Positions 19,394 to 29,484 of a stretch of 64,000 nt of DNA are shown one piece after another. The stretch spans positions 34,216 through 98,215 of the forward strand of contig NZ_JACBNY010000007.1 of the NCBI RefSeq assembly GCF_013449735.1. Reading direction: 5' to 3'. Both the position numbers and the translations under genes were made by a program. The notes beneath the pieces were generated by a model. That model was not told the DNA's origin, made no database searches, and saw only the letters and a program-made list of their open reading frames with translations. Within the stretch, counting starts at the first letter, position 1, and each line of letters opens with the position of its first letter. This DNA comes from Pseudolactococcus laudensis. GTDB lineage: Bacteria; Bacillota; Bacilli; Lactobacillales; Streptococcaceae.

Positions 19394-20266
19394 TTAATAC
19401 ACGACTTTAATACCTTGTGTATCAACTGCCAATTCTAATAACTGACCTGAAAATTCTTGTGCTTCAAGCTCTGACTTAATTGTTGTTAATTTATCTATTG
19501 GCATCATGATCATGACAGTTGGGCCAGCACCAGATAAATATGTCGCATAAGCACCCTTAGCATGACTGATTTCTCGGATTTTAGCAACTTCTGGCACAAG
19601 CTTACCACGATAGCTTTCATGGAATAAATCTTGTTCCATGAGTTGACCGGCAAGTGCCATATCACCTGTCAAAAGTGCTGCAATTGCAACGTTAGCAATT
19701 GCACTAGCTGCCACTGCATCATGATAGGTAAATTCGTTAGGTAGTACTTGACGTGAATCACTCGTTTTCAGTTCATAATCCGGAATAAAAGCAAGTAGAC
19801 CCGTCTCTGGCATTGGTGCTGTAACATGATTGGTTTTTCCGCCTATGCTGTTGGCAATGACTAAATTACCAAAAATCGCAGGAGCAACATTATCAGGATG
19901 CCCTTCAATTTTTGTAGCAATTGCTATCTTGTCAGCACCTGTCAAATTAAGTTGACCAAGTTGGTTGGCAAGTTCAATCCCTGCAACAACGACTGAACTA
20001 GAAGAACCCAGACCACGCGCCAAAGGTATCTCACTAATCATTTTTATCTTGTGTGGCTGTAAGCTTGGAGATACCTGTAAGGCAGTCTCAAGTAACAAAT
20101 TACGTTCATCAGACGGTACTTCTACCCCTAAATCATGCTCGATATGCCAATGATTTGTTGCTTCTAATAGCTCAATCGTCAAATAAAGATTAACCGCAAG
20201 CCCAACTGAGTCAAATCCTGGTCCAAGATTGGCTGATGTTGCTGGTACTGATATTGTCAAAGTCAT
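19394..20266 (-). CDS. thrB: Homoserine kinase ThrB
   Basis: A 290-residue GHMP kinase that phosphorylates L-homoserine in threonine synthesis. The N-terminal [18 protein letters not shown] (about 6-23) and the ATP-binding loop [16 protein letters not shown] (about 82-97) are intact. The C-terminal [15 protein letters not shown] is the third GHMP motif. It follows hom by 11 bases and so forms a hom-thrB operon. No thrC is in the window. Confidence 0.96.
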   Translation of the reverse strand: MTLTISVPATSANLGPGFDSVGLAVNLYLTIELLEATNHWHIEHDLGVEVPSDERNLLLETALQVSPSLQPHKIKMISEIPLARGLGSSSSVVVAGIELANQLGQLNLTGADKIAIATKIEGHPDNVAPAIFGNLVIANSIGGKTNHVTAPMPETGLLAFIPDYELKTSDSRQVLPNEFTYHDAVAASAIANVAIAALLTGDMALAGQLMEQDLFHESYRGKLVPEVAKIREISHAKGAYATYLSGAGPTVMIMMPIDKLTTIKSELEAQEFSGQLLELAVDTQGIKVVY

Positions 20267-20277
20267 CTGTCTTACCT

Positions 20278-21558
20278 TTAAATTACTTTAATTGTGTTGC
20301 GAAGTGTGAAACCTTCTAGATTTGAGATTTTTTCTACTAGACTGTCAAATTGATTCAAATCCATTTTGTGCGAAATAATAGCAATACTTGCGCGGTCATC
20401 ACCAATATTTTCTTGGAAGACTTGCTCAAATGACACATTTTCTGCATGAAAAAGTTCTGCCAAGTGAAGAAGTTGCCCAGCTTTATCTTCTGTCTCAATC
20501 GCAAAATAGTATTTGTCGACTAAATCCTCTTTTGTTGCATAGACTGTTTCGCGTGTAAAGGTATTAAAAGCAGGTAATACTTCACCTTTATCAATCCCTT
20601 TAGCAAGTTCAATTACATCTGCAACAACTGATGTCGCTGTTGGTTTTTGACCAGCACCAGGACCATAGAACATGGCTTCATTAATTCCGATAGATTCAAC
20701 AAAGACAGCGTTCATGACACCGTTGACAGTCGCGAGTTGGTGATTCTTAGGTAAGAATGTTGGCACAACCTCTGCATAAATACCTGAAGGACGTTCAACA
20801 ATTTCACCTACTAATTTAATAACAAATCCCAATTTTTGTGCCAGCTTAACATCTTCTGGCGTAATATTTCGGATGCCTTCATGACGTACATCTTCAAATT
20901 TGATTGTCATACCAAATGCAAATTGACTGAGAATCACAATTTTATAAGCAGCATCAATACCGTCAACATCATTTGTTGGGTCTGATTCAGCATAACCCAG
21001 ACGACTTGCCTCGGCTAGCGCTTCATCATAAGTCCAACCTTCATCAACCATCTTCGTCATCATGAAATTACTAGTCCCATTGACAACACCGAGTATTTTA
21101 GTAATTTTATCAGCTGTATAAGAGTTTGCAAGGGTACGAAGAATAGGTATTCCTCCTGTGACTGCTGCTTCATAATACAAGACCACACCATTGTCAGTAG
21201 CAACTTTTAGCAAGTCTGAACCATGAACTGCCAATAAATCTTTATTAGCAGTCACAACATGTTTTTTAGCTTGTAGGGCTTGTGTGATGAAAGTCTTAGC
21301 TGGCTCGATGCGGCCCATCAATTCAATAACTATATCAATTGTATCATCGTTCAGGATGGCTGTTATATCAGTCACAAATTCATACTGATGGCCTTGTGCT
21401 AATAACGCTTGTTTCTCAGCATCATCTCTAACCAAGAATTTTGCGATTTGAATATCAGTACCCGCTTGAGCAGTGATTTTTTCGCCATTTTCTTTTAGTA
21501 AAAAAGGAATGCCACTTGCTACTGTTCCGAATCCGAGTAAAGCAATATTGATTGTCAT
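20278..21558 (-). CDS. hom: Homoserine dehydrogenase
   Basis: A 426-residue NAD(P)-dependent enzyme converting aspartate semialdehyde to homoserine for threonine and methionine synthesis. It has an N-terminal Rossmann motif [12 protein letters not shown] (5-16), the catalytic region with [23 protein letters not shown] and [18 protein letters not shown], and a C-terminal ACT domain (about 345-426) for feedback control. AGGAGCG precedes the ATG. No T-box-like leader is visible in the ~90 bases upstream. Confidence 0.96.
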   Translation of the reverse strand: MTINIALLGFGTVASGIPFLLKENGEKITAQAGTDIQIAKFLVRDDAEKQALLAQGHQYEFVTDITAILNDDTIDIVIELMGRIEPAKTFITQALQAKKHVVTANKDLLAVHGSDLLKVATDNGVVLYYEAAVTGGIPILRTLANSYTADKITKILGVVNGTSNFMMTKMVDEGWTYDEALAEASRLGYAESDPTNDVDGIDAAYKIVILSQFAFGMTIKFEDVRHEGIRNITPEDVKLAQKLGFVIKLVGEIVERPSGIYAEVVPTFLPKNHQLATVNGVMNAVFVESIGINEAMFYGPGAGQKPTATSVVADVIELAKGIDKGEVLPAFNTFTRETVYATKEDLVDKYYFAIETEDKAGQLLHLAELFHAENVSFEQVFQENIGDDRASIAIISHKMDLNQFDSLVEKISNLEGFTLRNTIKVI

Positions 21559-21652
21559 GTGTCTTAACGCTCCTTCAAAATATAAAATATCATTAGTGCC
21601 ATTATAGCAGAATTTTCAGAACATTTCTATAATTTTTTTAATTTAGATGAGT

Positions 21653-22243
21653 TTAATCGACAAAACTTTCAATAACTTGCCATGCCTCGTCTAAGCCAGT
21701 TTTATCAAAACTTGAAAAAATGACAAAATCATCCGTACTATCGAACTGCAAAGTTCTCTTAATCATGCTCTCGTGCTTATTCCATTTACTACGCGGAATT
21801 TTATCAGCCTTGGTCGCAACCAAAATAACTGGAATTTCATAGTATTTCAGGAATTCATACATCTGAATATCATCAGCCGATGGCTCGTGTCGCATATCCA
21901 CCAAGCTCACAACCGCACGTAAATTCGCACGTGTTGTCAAATATTCCTCAATCATGCCGCCCCATTTTTCACGTTCTTTTTTAGAAACGCGAGCATAGCC
22001 ATAACCCGGCACGTCTACAAAATGAAGGGTATCATCAATATTAAAAAAGTTAAGGAGCTGCGTTTTACCAGGACGACCAGAAGTCCGAGCAAAGTTTTTA
22101 CGATTAAGTAATGTATTGATAAAACTTGATTTACCAACATTTGAACGACCGGCTAGGGCAATTTCTGGCATATCAGTTTCAGGGTATTGTTTACTTGATG
22201 CCGCTGAAATTGTCAAGCTGACATTGTGAATATTAAATTTCAT
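21653..22243 (-). CDS. ysxC: Ribosome-biogenesis GTPase YsxC/EngB
   Basis: A 196-residue essential GTPase that acts in assembly of the 50S ribosomal subunit. G1 GRSNVGKSS (about 32-40), G3 VDVPGYG, and G4 ATKADK are present. The start [10 protein letters not shown] at 22243 matches the family's N-terminus; in-frame ATGs 3 and 9 codons upstream are less likely. It lies 52 bases after the clpX stop, completing dfrA-clpX-ysxC, a lactococcal gene order. Confidence 0.94.
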   Translation of the reverse strand: MKFNIHNVSLTISAASSKQYPETDMPEIALAGRSNVGKSSFINTLLNRKNFARTSGRPGKTQLLNFFNIDDTLHFVDVPGYGYARVSKKEREKWGGMIEEYLTTRANLRAVVSLVDMRHEPSADDIQMYEFLKYYEIPVILVATKADKIPRSKWNKHESMIKRTLQFDSTDDFVIFSSFDKTGLDEAWQVIESFVD

Positions 22244-22295
22244 GTTTCTCATTTCTATCGCTGTGACCAACTTTGATCACGTTTGGGATTACCGT

Positions 22296-23513
22296 TTAGG
22301 CGCCTAAGATTAAAGGTTCTTCCGTTCCCCGAACAGCTTCCTCAGTAATCACGACTTTCGTCACATTTTCCATGCTCGGCACTTCAAACATGACATCCAT
22401 CATCACTTCCTCGATAATTGAGCGCAAGCCACGAGCACCTGTTTTGCGTTCAATTGCCTTTTCAGCAATGGCATCTAAAGCACCAGATTCGAATTCTAAG
22501 GCCACGTCGTCAAAACTAAGGAGACGCTGATATTGTTTAACGAGTGCATTTTTAGGCTCGGTCAGAATATGTACCAAGTCATCCTTGGTCAAACGCTCAA
22601 GTGCTGCAACGATTGGCAGACGGCCGATAAACTCAGGAATTAAACCAAATTTTTGAATATCTTCAGCCACAATTTCTTGCATGTAAGAATCATTTTCGCC
22701 TAATGCTTTGTTATTGGCACCAAAACCGATGATTTTCTCACCAAAACGCTGTTTAACAATTTCTTCGATGCCATCAAAAGCACCACCAACGATAAAGAGG
22801 ATGTTTTTTGTATCCAACTGAATCATTTCTTGGTTAGGGTGTTTACGTCCGCCCTGTGGTGGCACACTCGCAACTGTTCCCTCGATGATTTTCAGCAAGG
22901 CTTGTTGGACACCCTCGCCTGAAACATCACGTGTAATCGAGACATTTTCAGATTTTTTAGCAATCTTATCTATTTCATCAACATAGATAATCCCACGTTC
23001 AGCACGTTCAACGTTATAGTCCGATGCTTGTAAGAGTTTGAGTAGAATATTTTCCACATCTTCACCAACATAACCTGCCTCAGTCAAACTCGTTGCATCA
23101 GCAATGGCAAAAGGTACATTTAGTGAACGCGCTAAAGTTTGTGCCAAGAAAGTTTTACCAGAACCCGTTGGACCAATCATCAAAATATTTGATTTTTGCA
23201 GTTCAACATCATCATTTTCCTTGCTTTCCGAAAAGTTAATACGTTTGTAGTGGTTATAAACTGCAACAGAAAGTGCACGTTTGGCGGTATCTTGACCAAT
23301 CACATATTCGTTTAAAACAGCCAATAATTCTTTTGGTGTTTTACTTTCCAAAACATCAGTTTGACCTTCGCCTTTAAACTCTTCACGCAAAATGTCCATT
23401 GATAATTCAACACACTCATTACAAATATATACATCGCTACCAGCGATAATCTTCTTAACTTCATCTTGTGATTTACCACAAAATGAACAAAAAATTTCAT
23501 TATTCATTATCAT
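22296..23513 (-). CDS. clpX: ATP-dependent Clp protease ATP-binding subunit ClpX
   Basis: A 405-residue AAA+ unfoldase that feeds substrates to ClpP. The zinc-binding N-domain has CSFCGKS (9-15) and ICNECVEL. Walker A is GPTGSGKT, Walker B is [10 protein letters not shown], and the pore loop includes GYVGED. The substrate-docking C-terminal domain is complete. AGAGGG precedes the first ATG at a long distance, so the second ATG (23507) is possible. It is cotranscribed with dfrA and a 56-residue membrane protein gene. Confidence 0.96.
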   Translation of the reverse strand: MIMNNEIFCSFCGKSQDEVKKIIAGSDVYICNECVELSMDILREEFKGEGQTDVLESKTPKELLAVLNEYVIGQDTAKRALSVAVYNHYKRINFSESKENDDVELQKSNILMIGPTGSGKTFLAQTLARSLNVPFAIADATSLTEAGYVGEDVENILLKLLQASDYNVERAERGIIYVDEIDKIAKKSENVSITRDVSGEGVQQALLKIIEGTVASVPPQGGRKHPNQEMIQLDTKNILFIVGGAFDGIEEIVKQRFGEKIIGFGANNKALGENDSYMQEIVAEDIQKFGLIPEFIGRLPIVAALERLTKDDLVHILTEPKNALVKQYQRLLSFDDVALEFESGALDAIAEKAIERKTGARGLRSIIEEVMMDVMFEVPSMENVTKVVITEEAVRGTEEPLILGA

Positions 23514-23564
23514 TTTTTAGATTTTCCCTCTTCTAAACGTCAATAACTTGGCTAACTTGAGCCC

Positions 23565-23735
23565 TTAAAATAGCGTCTGATAAACAGCATGAATTGAATT
23601 CACAAGGTTAGTAAAGGCACACAGCAAAAAGAGAATGGCTAGACCAAACTTCTTTTTACGAAAACACTGTACTGTACAAATTAAACAAATCCAAGCTAAA
23701 ACAGCCGTAAACACGCCAAATATTGTTTTTTCCAT
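23565..23735 (-). CDS. 56-residue membrane protein between dfrA and clpX
   Basis: A short gene in the dfrA-clpX gap. The ATG overlaps the dfrA stop as TAATG, so translation is coupled. The product starts MEKTIFGVFTAVLAWICLIC and contains two hydrophobic segments (about 5-22 and 31-45) separated by a basic turn (CFRKKKFG), predicting a small two-pass membrane protein with both ends outside. No family is recognised. The frame is uninterrupted and ends 52 bases before clpX. Its coupling to dfrA and position before clpX support a real gene, but protein evidence is lacking. Confidence 0.7.
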   Translation of the reverse strand: MEKTIFGVFTAVLAWICLICTVQCFRKKKFGLAILFLLCAFTNLVNSIHAVYQTLF

Positions 23736-24247
23736 TATCTCTTAATCTCATATCGTTTGACTGTGAATGCATAGTCATTTTTTTCATCGGCAGGGTGGGT
23801 AACACTTGATACTTCTTTAAAATTAGTCATTTCTAATGCTTTTGGAAAATAAGTATCCCCTTCAAATTCGCCTGCAATAATCGTTCGGTAGAGTTGTTCA
23901 AATGAATCTTTGAAAGCAATAAACATTTCCGCACCACCAGTGATATACAAATCTTTTGCAGATTCTGGTTCTTGTCCTTGATACCAATTTAGGACAGCTT
24001 CAGGGTTATGAAATACAAGGACAGCTTCATCTGCAACTTTGTAAGTTTCATCTCGTGTCATAACAATCGTTGTCCGTCCAGGTAAAACACGTTTATGCAT
24101 CCCTTCAAACGTCTTGCGTCCCATCAAAATGACTTGCCCCATAGTTGTTTGTTTAAAATGTTGAAGTTCACTCGGCAAAAACCATGGTAAAATACCATTT
24201 GAGCCAATTAAACCTTGCGCATCTTCTGCCCAAATTCCTGCAATCAT
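23735..24247 (-). CDS. dfrA: Dihydrofolate reductase
   Basis: A 170-residue NADPH-dependent enzyme that makes tetrahydrofolate for thymidylate, purine and methionine synthesis. GLIGSNGILPWFLPSEL (about 12-28) holds the substrate loop. MGRKTFEGM is the cofactor motif and LYITGGAEMF the second one. A TATAAT lies about 36 bases before the start. It is the first gene of dfrA-small ORF-clpX-ysxC. Length and residues are normal for a chromosomal enzyme. Confidence 0.95.
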   Translation of the reverse strand: MIAGIWAEDAQGLIGSNGILPWFLPSELQHFKQTTMGQVILMGRKTFEGMHKRVLPGRTTIVMTRDETYKVADEAVLVFHNPEAVLNWYQGQEPESAKDLYITGGAEMFIAFKDSFEQLYRTIIAGEFEGDTYFPKALEMTNFKEVSSVTHPADEKNDYAFTVKRYEIKR

Positions 24248-24431
24248 ACATCACCTCATCTTTTTTAACTCGCTTATACAATTATACCGTAAAATGCCTT
24301 ATTTTACCATCATGCAACACAAGACATCTTAATACATGATATAGCTTTAAGCAAGCAAACATCTCCTTAATACAAACTCGATTGCCCATTTTAGAAACCT
24401 CAGATAGAATAAAAAATGTTAGAATAAAGAC

Positions 24432-25362
24432 ATGAATTATATGACCCATACAATTGAACCTTGGATGCCAGTCGGTGCTACCAAACCCAAAGATGACATT
24501 GCAAAAATTGCAAAAAAGCAAGGCTGGATGACTTTAGAAATTGACCGTGCAACGCAAAAAACAACTGCCAACAACCTAACAGCCCATCTGATATCGTCGT
24601 TCACCAATTCCCTAGTTATCTCCCTCTTGAATTCGAAGAAAACTTCCAAAATGCAGTCCAACAAACTGGCGCAAAATTCATCATCTTAATCCATGATTTT
24701 GAACCTCTACGCTTATCAGAACGTCAAAACAGCGAACGTGAATATGACCTATTAAAACGTGCTGACGGCCTAGTCGTCCACACTTCGGAAATGGCCGATG
24801 CCCTAGCCATACCCATACCGACTTTTATTTTAGTACTTTTTGACTACCCCACCGACTCCAAAATCCCAGATAGGAAACTCACCCAAGATCTCATTTTCGC
24901 TGGAACCTTAACTAAAGCCATCTGTCTAAAAAACTTTTCGTTGCCCATTAAAGTCTTCGGTAACCTTCCCAGAAAATGGTCATCTGATGAATTGGCACCC
25001 ACCTTAAAACTTGAAGACGTTTTACCACAAGACACTGCACCTTATGAGTTACCTGACGGTATCGGACTAGTCTGGGATACAGATAGTTCTGAAAACACCC
25101 ACTACTTTACCTATCAACAGCTCAATAGTCCACATAAATTGAGTCTCTATCTAGCTGCAGAACTTCCAGTTATCTTACCATCATTCTCACCATTTGCACA
25201 TTTATCACGTCGCATCATTTAGGTACTACTTTAGACGACCTAACACAACTACCACTCACTTTTGATTACGACCGCATTCAAGGAAAAAAAGTAGGCCAAT
25301 CTTTGAGAAGGGGTGAACACACAACCACCTTACTTCAAAAAATAGAAACATTTTATTCCTAA
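24432..25362 (+). pseudogene. Gtf3-like glycosyltransferase, two frameshifts
   Basis: Read across two frame changes (near 24,588 and 25,200) the sequence gives a ~310-residue protein of the Gtf3 / beta-1,6-galactofuranosyltransferase type. KPKDDIAKIAKKQGW is the start, DIVVHQFPSYLPLEFEENF and KFIILIHDFEPLR form the middle, and NSPHKLSLYLAAELPVI is a C-terminal motif of this family. Such enzymes add sugars to serine-rich adhesins or polysaccharides. The three frames match one continuous protein, so frameshift decay rather than separate genes is likely. A phase-variable or sequencing origin is less likely because neither shift lies in a long homopolymer. Confidence 0.8.
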
Positions 25363-25367
25363 AATAC

Positions 25368-25725
25368 CAAAAAGAGGATTGGACAAAAAGTCCTCAAAAA
25401 ATTAGGCTATGAGCAATCTTCAATATTAATTGAAATTGCCGATAGACTATTTTTGTATAGCTTTTTATACATTGTCAAGCAACATAATCATGTTGTAATA
25501 AACAGTACGAAATTGGTGAAAAAATTGCTGATTATTTACCAAATCAGTATTCTTTTGCCAAAACAATGCGAAATCGGTAAATTATTTGCTAATTCTATAT
25601 CAAATTGGTATTCCTTCTGCAAAACCATAAGAAAAAGAGAAAAGCAAACTGACAATTTTGACATCATTGCCTAGTTTGCTTTTCTCTTATAGTGACTGAG
25701 GATTTTTGTCCCAGCCTCCTTTTTT
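25368..25725. repeat. 358-bp element with imperfect terminal inverted repeats
   Basis: The left end AGAGGATTGGACAAAAAGTC (25373-25392, continuing CTCA) and the right end, read on the minus strand as GGAGGCTGGGACAAAAATCC (continuing TCA), match at most positions. Between them lie two imperfect 61-base direct copies (25507-25567 and 25568-25628, about two thirds identical) and the carbonic anhydrase terminator. A 73-codon plus-strand frame (25453-25674) covers the repeats but is not convincing. A small non-autonomous element (MITE-like) is one reading; an old gene remnant is another. Confidence 0.5.
25636..25687 (-). terminator. Strong terminator of the carbonic anhydrase gene
   Basis: AGAGAAAAGCAAACT pairs perfectly with AGTTTGCTTTTCTCT over 15 base pairs with a 22-base loop. 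On the minus strand it is followed by TTTTC. It lies about 90 bases beyond the gene's stop. Confidence 0.8.
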
Positions 25726-25773
25726 ACTGTAAGGTAAAACCTCTAAAATATTGCACTCATAGTAAGAACATTC

Positions 25774-26508
25774 TCAATCATCGTGTGACAAAATCGTACG
25801 ATGATTAGTCTCTTGAATCTTTCGATTATTATCATCATAATAATGACGAAAAGCTTTCAGCTGTTCAGAGCTTAATGTCACTGGATGTTTCATAACATAC
25901 CACTCAACATTTTCGCTTAACGGTGGTGTTGTCAAAGACCCATTATAATGGTAATAATCTTGGTCAATCGGTAGCAAATCTGTTAAAGCCACTGCCCCTG
26001 ATGTATCGGAATCAATATGGTCTAAAATAGATTGAAAAGTTGCATTTGCTTCACCCTCCTGAAACATAGCAGCAATCACTGCTAATCTACCATCTTGAGC
26101 TTGATTGACAAAATGTACTTCTAACGGAAAATGTTTACCATCAATTTCATGATCACTAGGCGCATGAAAGTGAAATTGTTTAAGCTTGTATTTTCGCCCG
26201 TTAATCTCCGCACTACCTTTGATTTCAGCCTCAATTGAATGACCATTGTCAACCACTTTTTCAAAATCAGTAGCATAATTCAAGGCGATAGTGCCATTAT
26301 CGGTCATATTTTCAACCTTTGTCGTGTCAATGTTGATTGGTGATTGACTATCCCCACTCTCAAATTTCCAATCTTTTTGGTCATCATAATCCAGATTATG
26401 TTTTTTTCCAGACTTTGAATCGTTCGATTGACTCGTGACTGATTTTTTAGCAGTACGACTTGCACATGCTGTTAAACTCACAACAAGTGTGATAAAAGTC
26501 AAGCACAA
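25774..26508 (-). CDS. Alpha-class carbonic anhydrase lipoprotein, no ATG start
   Basis: A 244-residue alpha-carbonic anhydrase that interconverts CO2 and bicarbonate outside the membrane. SPINID, the zinc ligands in KQFHFHAPSDHEIDGKHFPLEVHFV (two of three histidines in FHFHAP, the third in EVHFV), and SLTTPPLSE are all present. The lipobox LTACA near residue 15 predicts lipoprotein anchoring. The problem is the start. The frame holds no ATG upstream; TTG at 26508 gives a signal peptide without a basic end. The preceding codons read TTT AAA AAA GTA GTA, as if an ATG before KKVV had changed. Either a weak TTG start or a gene just silenced. It lies after pyk. Confidence 0.8.
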   Translation of the reverse strand: MCLTFITLVVSLTACASRTAKKSVTSQSNDSKSGKKHNLDYDDQKDWKFESGDSQSPINIDTTKVENMTDNGTIALNYATDFEKVVDNGHSIEAEIKGSAEINGRKYKLKQFHFHAPSDHEIDGKHFPLEVHFVNQAQDGRLAVIAAMFQEGEANATFQSILDHIDSDTSGAVALTDLLPIDQDYYHYNGSLTTPPLSENVEWYVMKHPVTLSSEQLKAFRHYYDDNNRKIQETNHRTILSHDD

Positions 26509-26588
26509 TACTACTTTTTTAAAATATCTCGTTTATTCCCATTCCCTTCATGGTGTCAGTAAGTTATGTGTTACTAGATATTTGTCAC

Positions 26589-26617
26589 AAAAAAACACGT
26601 TAGCAAAAACGTGCTTT
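26589..26617 (-). terminator. Terminator of pfkA-pyk
   Basis: GCACGTTTTTGCTAACGTG hairpin followed by seven T residues on the minus strand, about 26 bases past the pyk stop. Confidence 0.85.
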
Positions 26618-26642
26618 TTCTTGAATTTAAAATTAAATTCAA

Positions 26643-28145
26643 TTATTTAACTGTACGGATACGCATTGTATTTGTACGGCCAGAACCAACTGGTACACCA
26701 GCAACGATAATGATGTTGTCACCAGATGATACAAGACCTGAATCAATTGCAGCTTTTTCAGCAACTTCAAACATGTCATCAGTTGATGCAGGTTTTTCAG
26801 TCAATGTTGGGATAACACCCCAGTTAATCATGAGTGATTTTTCGATTTTTTCGTCGAATGTTACTGCCAAAATGTCAGCATCAGGACGGTATTTAGAAAT
26901 CAAACGTGCAGTTGAACCAGACTCAGTCAAAGCAACAATCAATTTGATGTCCATAGAGTTTGTCGCATCTTTAACTGCAGATGCAACAACTTCTGTAACG
27001 TTAGAACGGTCAAATTTGTCAGAAGACAAACGGCCATATTCTTTCAAAAGTGCTTGTGCATTTTTGTCAACAGTTGCCATTGTGCGAACTGATTCTACTG
27101 GATATTTACCGTTAGCAGATTCGCCTGAAAGCATTGTTGCATCAGTACCATCGATAACCGCGTTGAAAACGTCAGAGATTTCTGAACGTGTTGCACGTGG
27201 TTTGTCAGTCATTGTTTCAAGCATGTTAGTCGCTGTGATAACAGCTTTACCAGCAGCATTAACTTTTTGAATGATTTGTTTTTGGTAAACTGGTACCATT
27301 TCAAATGGTACTTCAATACCCATATCACCACGGGCAATCATGATACCTTCAGAGGCAGCAATAATTTCATCAATATTGTCGATACCTTGTTGGTTTTCGA
27401 TTTTAGGGAAGAGTTGAACGTGTGTGTTACCAGTTTCTTCAAGAATCGCACGCACTTCGTTAACGTCTTTAGCTGAACGTACAAATGAAATCGCGATGAA
27501 GTTCAAACCTTGTTCCAAACCAAAACGGATGTCCGCGTTGTCGCGTTCAGCAAGCGCTGGGAAAGGAATTTTAGTGTTAGGGATGTTAACACCTTTTTGT
27601 TTAGCAATAACGCCATCATTTTGAACTTCAACTTCAAATTCGCGAGTTGCAGCGTCTTTACCAGCAAGTGTCAAACCAAGTTTACCATCATCGATAAGGA
27701 TTGTTTGACCAATTTCAACGTTATCAAAGATGTCAAGACCACCAGCAACGTTCAAAGCAATCACATCTTTAGTAGATTTCAAGCCTTGTTTTGTCGCAAC
27801 ACGTAATTTATCACCTGTTTTATATTCGTATTCTTTAGCATCATCTTCGAACAATTCAGTACGGATTTCTGGACCTTTTGTATCGAGCAAAAAACCAACT
27901 TTTTGGTTAACGATTTCTTCTGCACGACGAACAACTTTCATACGATCGCCTTGCTCTTCATGGTCACCGTGTGAGAAATTAAAACGGAAAACATTTGCGC
28001 CTTCTTTGATGAGTTGAGCGATTTTTTGTGCTGACGCTTCAACATCAAGTTTTTCACCCCAGTAACCATCGTCACCGAATTTTTTACCACCACGGATTTC
28101 AATAGCTGGTCCAAGTGTTGCAACAATTTTTACGCGTTTGTTCAT
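26643..28145 (-). CDS. pyk: Pyruvate kinase
   Basis: A 500-residue glycolytic enzyme producing pyruvate and ATP from phosphoenolpyruvate. VKIVATLGPAI is the N-terminal motif (5-15). IENQQGIDNIDEIIAASEGIM holds the ADP/Mg region, and ITATNMLETM the active-site signature. The C-terminal allosteric domain is complete. It follows pfkA with a 126-base gap containing two small hairpins. In L. lactis the order is pfk-pyk-ldh; here no ldh follows, and a terminator comes directly after pyk. Confidence 0.97.
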   Translation of the reverse strand: MNKRVKIVATLGPAIEIRGGKKFGDDGYWGEKLDVEASAQKIAQLIKEGANVFRFNFSHGDHEEQGDRMKVVRRAEEIVNQKVGFLLDTKGPEIRTELFEDDAKEYEYKTGDKLRVATKQGLKSTKDVIALNVAGGLDIFDNVEIGQTILIDDGKLGLTLAGKDAATREFEVEVQNDGVIAKQKGVNIPNTKIPFPALAERDNADIRFGLEQGLNFIAISFVRSAKDVNEVRAILEETGNTHVQLFPKIENQQGIDNIDEIIAASEGIMIARGDMGIEVPFEMVPVYQKQIIQKVNAAGKAVITATNMLETMTDKPRATRSEISDVFNAVIDGTDATMLSGESANGKYPVESVRTMATVDKNAQALLKEYGRLSSDKFDRSNVTEVVASAVKDATNSMDIKLIVALTESGSTARLISKYRPDADILAVTFDEKIEKSLMINWGVIPTLTEKPASTDDMFEVAEKAAIDSGLVSSGDNIIIVAGVPVGSGRTNTMRIRTVK

Positions 28146-28192
28146 TATGATAGAACTCCTTCTATAATTAAGTGGTTTTCACCAATATTTAT

Positions 28193-28234
28193 GAACATCT
28201 CAAACGAGAGATGTTCTGATACTGCTTACGCAGT
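28193..28234 (-). other. Hairpins in the pfkA-pyk intercistronic leader
   Basis: GAACATCTC-AAAC-GAGAGATGTTC (28193-28215) and ACTGC-TTAC-GCAGT (28221-28234) can each fold on either strand. There is no T run, so they are not terminators. RNA processing or stability control of pyk relative to pfkA is possible. Confidence 0.5.
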
Positions 28235-28271
28235 GAAGTTAACAAGTGAAATAAAGAAAATCTGTCAATGA

Positions 28272-29309
<1,038 letters not shown>

Positions 29310-29316
29310 TTAATCA

Positions 29317-29372
29317 TTATACCACGTTTGTGTTTAATTTGTCAGTGCTAAATATAAGAAAACGTTTTCCTT
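29317..29372 (-). promoter_or_regulatory. pfkA promoter with upstream cre site
   Basis: The minus strand has CTGACA (29340-29345), 17 bases, then TATAAT (29317-29322). The palindromic AGAAAACGTTTTCC (29357-29370) sits about 15 bases upstream of the -35. Position upstream of the promoter fits CcpA activation, as known for the L. lactis las operon. Confidence 0.8.
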
Positions 29373-29382
29373 GACAATAACT

Positions 29383-29406
29383 AAAAAAAGCGCCTTAACG
29401 CTTTCT
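29383..29406 (-). terminator. Terminator of nagA
   Basis: AAAGCG-TTAAGG-CGCTTTTTTT on the minus strand, about 80 bases past the nagA stop. The cre site of pfkA follows within 15 bases. Confidence 0.8.
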
Positions 29407-29484
29407 CTAGTTAATATCTTTGCTCTGCTGCTGATAATAGGTCAACAACACAAACAATAACGTTTAATTTTTGTCTCTTGAAAC

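Noticed and set aside
21559..21652. T-box or riboswitch upstream of hom
   Set aside because: Too short, no specifier-type stem or T-box sequence visible.
25453..25674. 73-codon plus-strand frame covering the 61-base repeats
   Set aside because: No ribosome binding site, odd composition, and a different frame reads equally well across the first copy; better described as repeat sequence.
26611..28017. Long plus-strand frames opposite pyk
   Set aside because: Antisense shadows of a highly biased coding gene; no start signals or family match.
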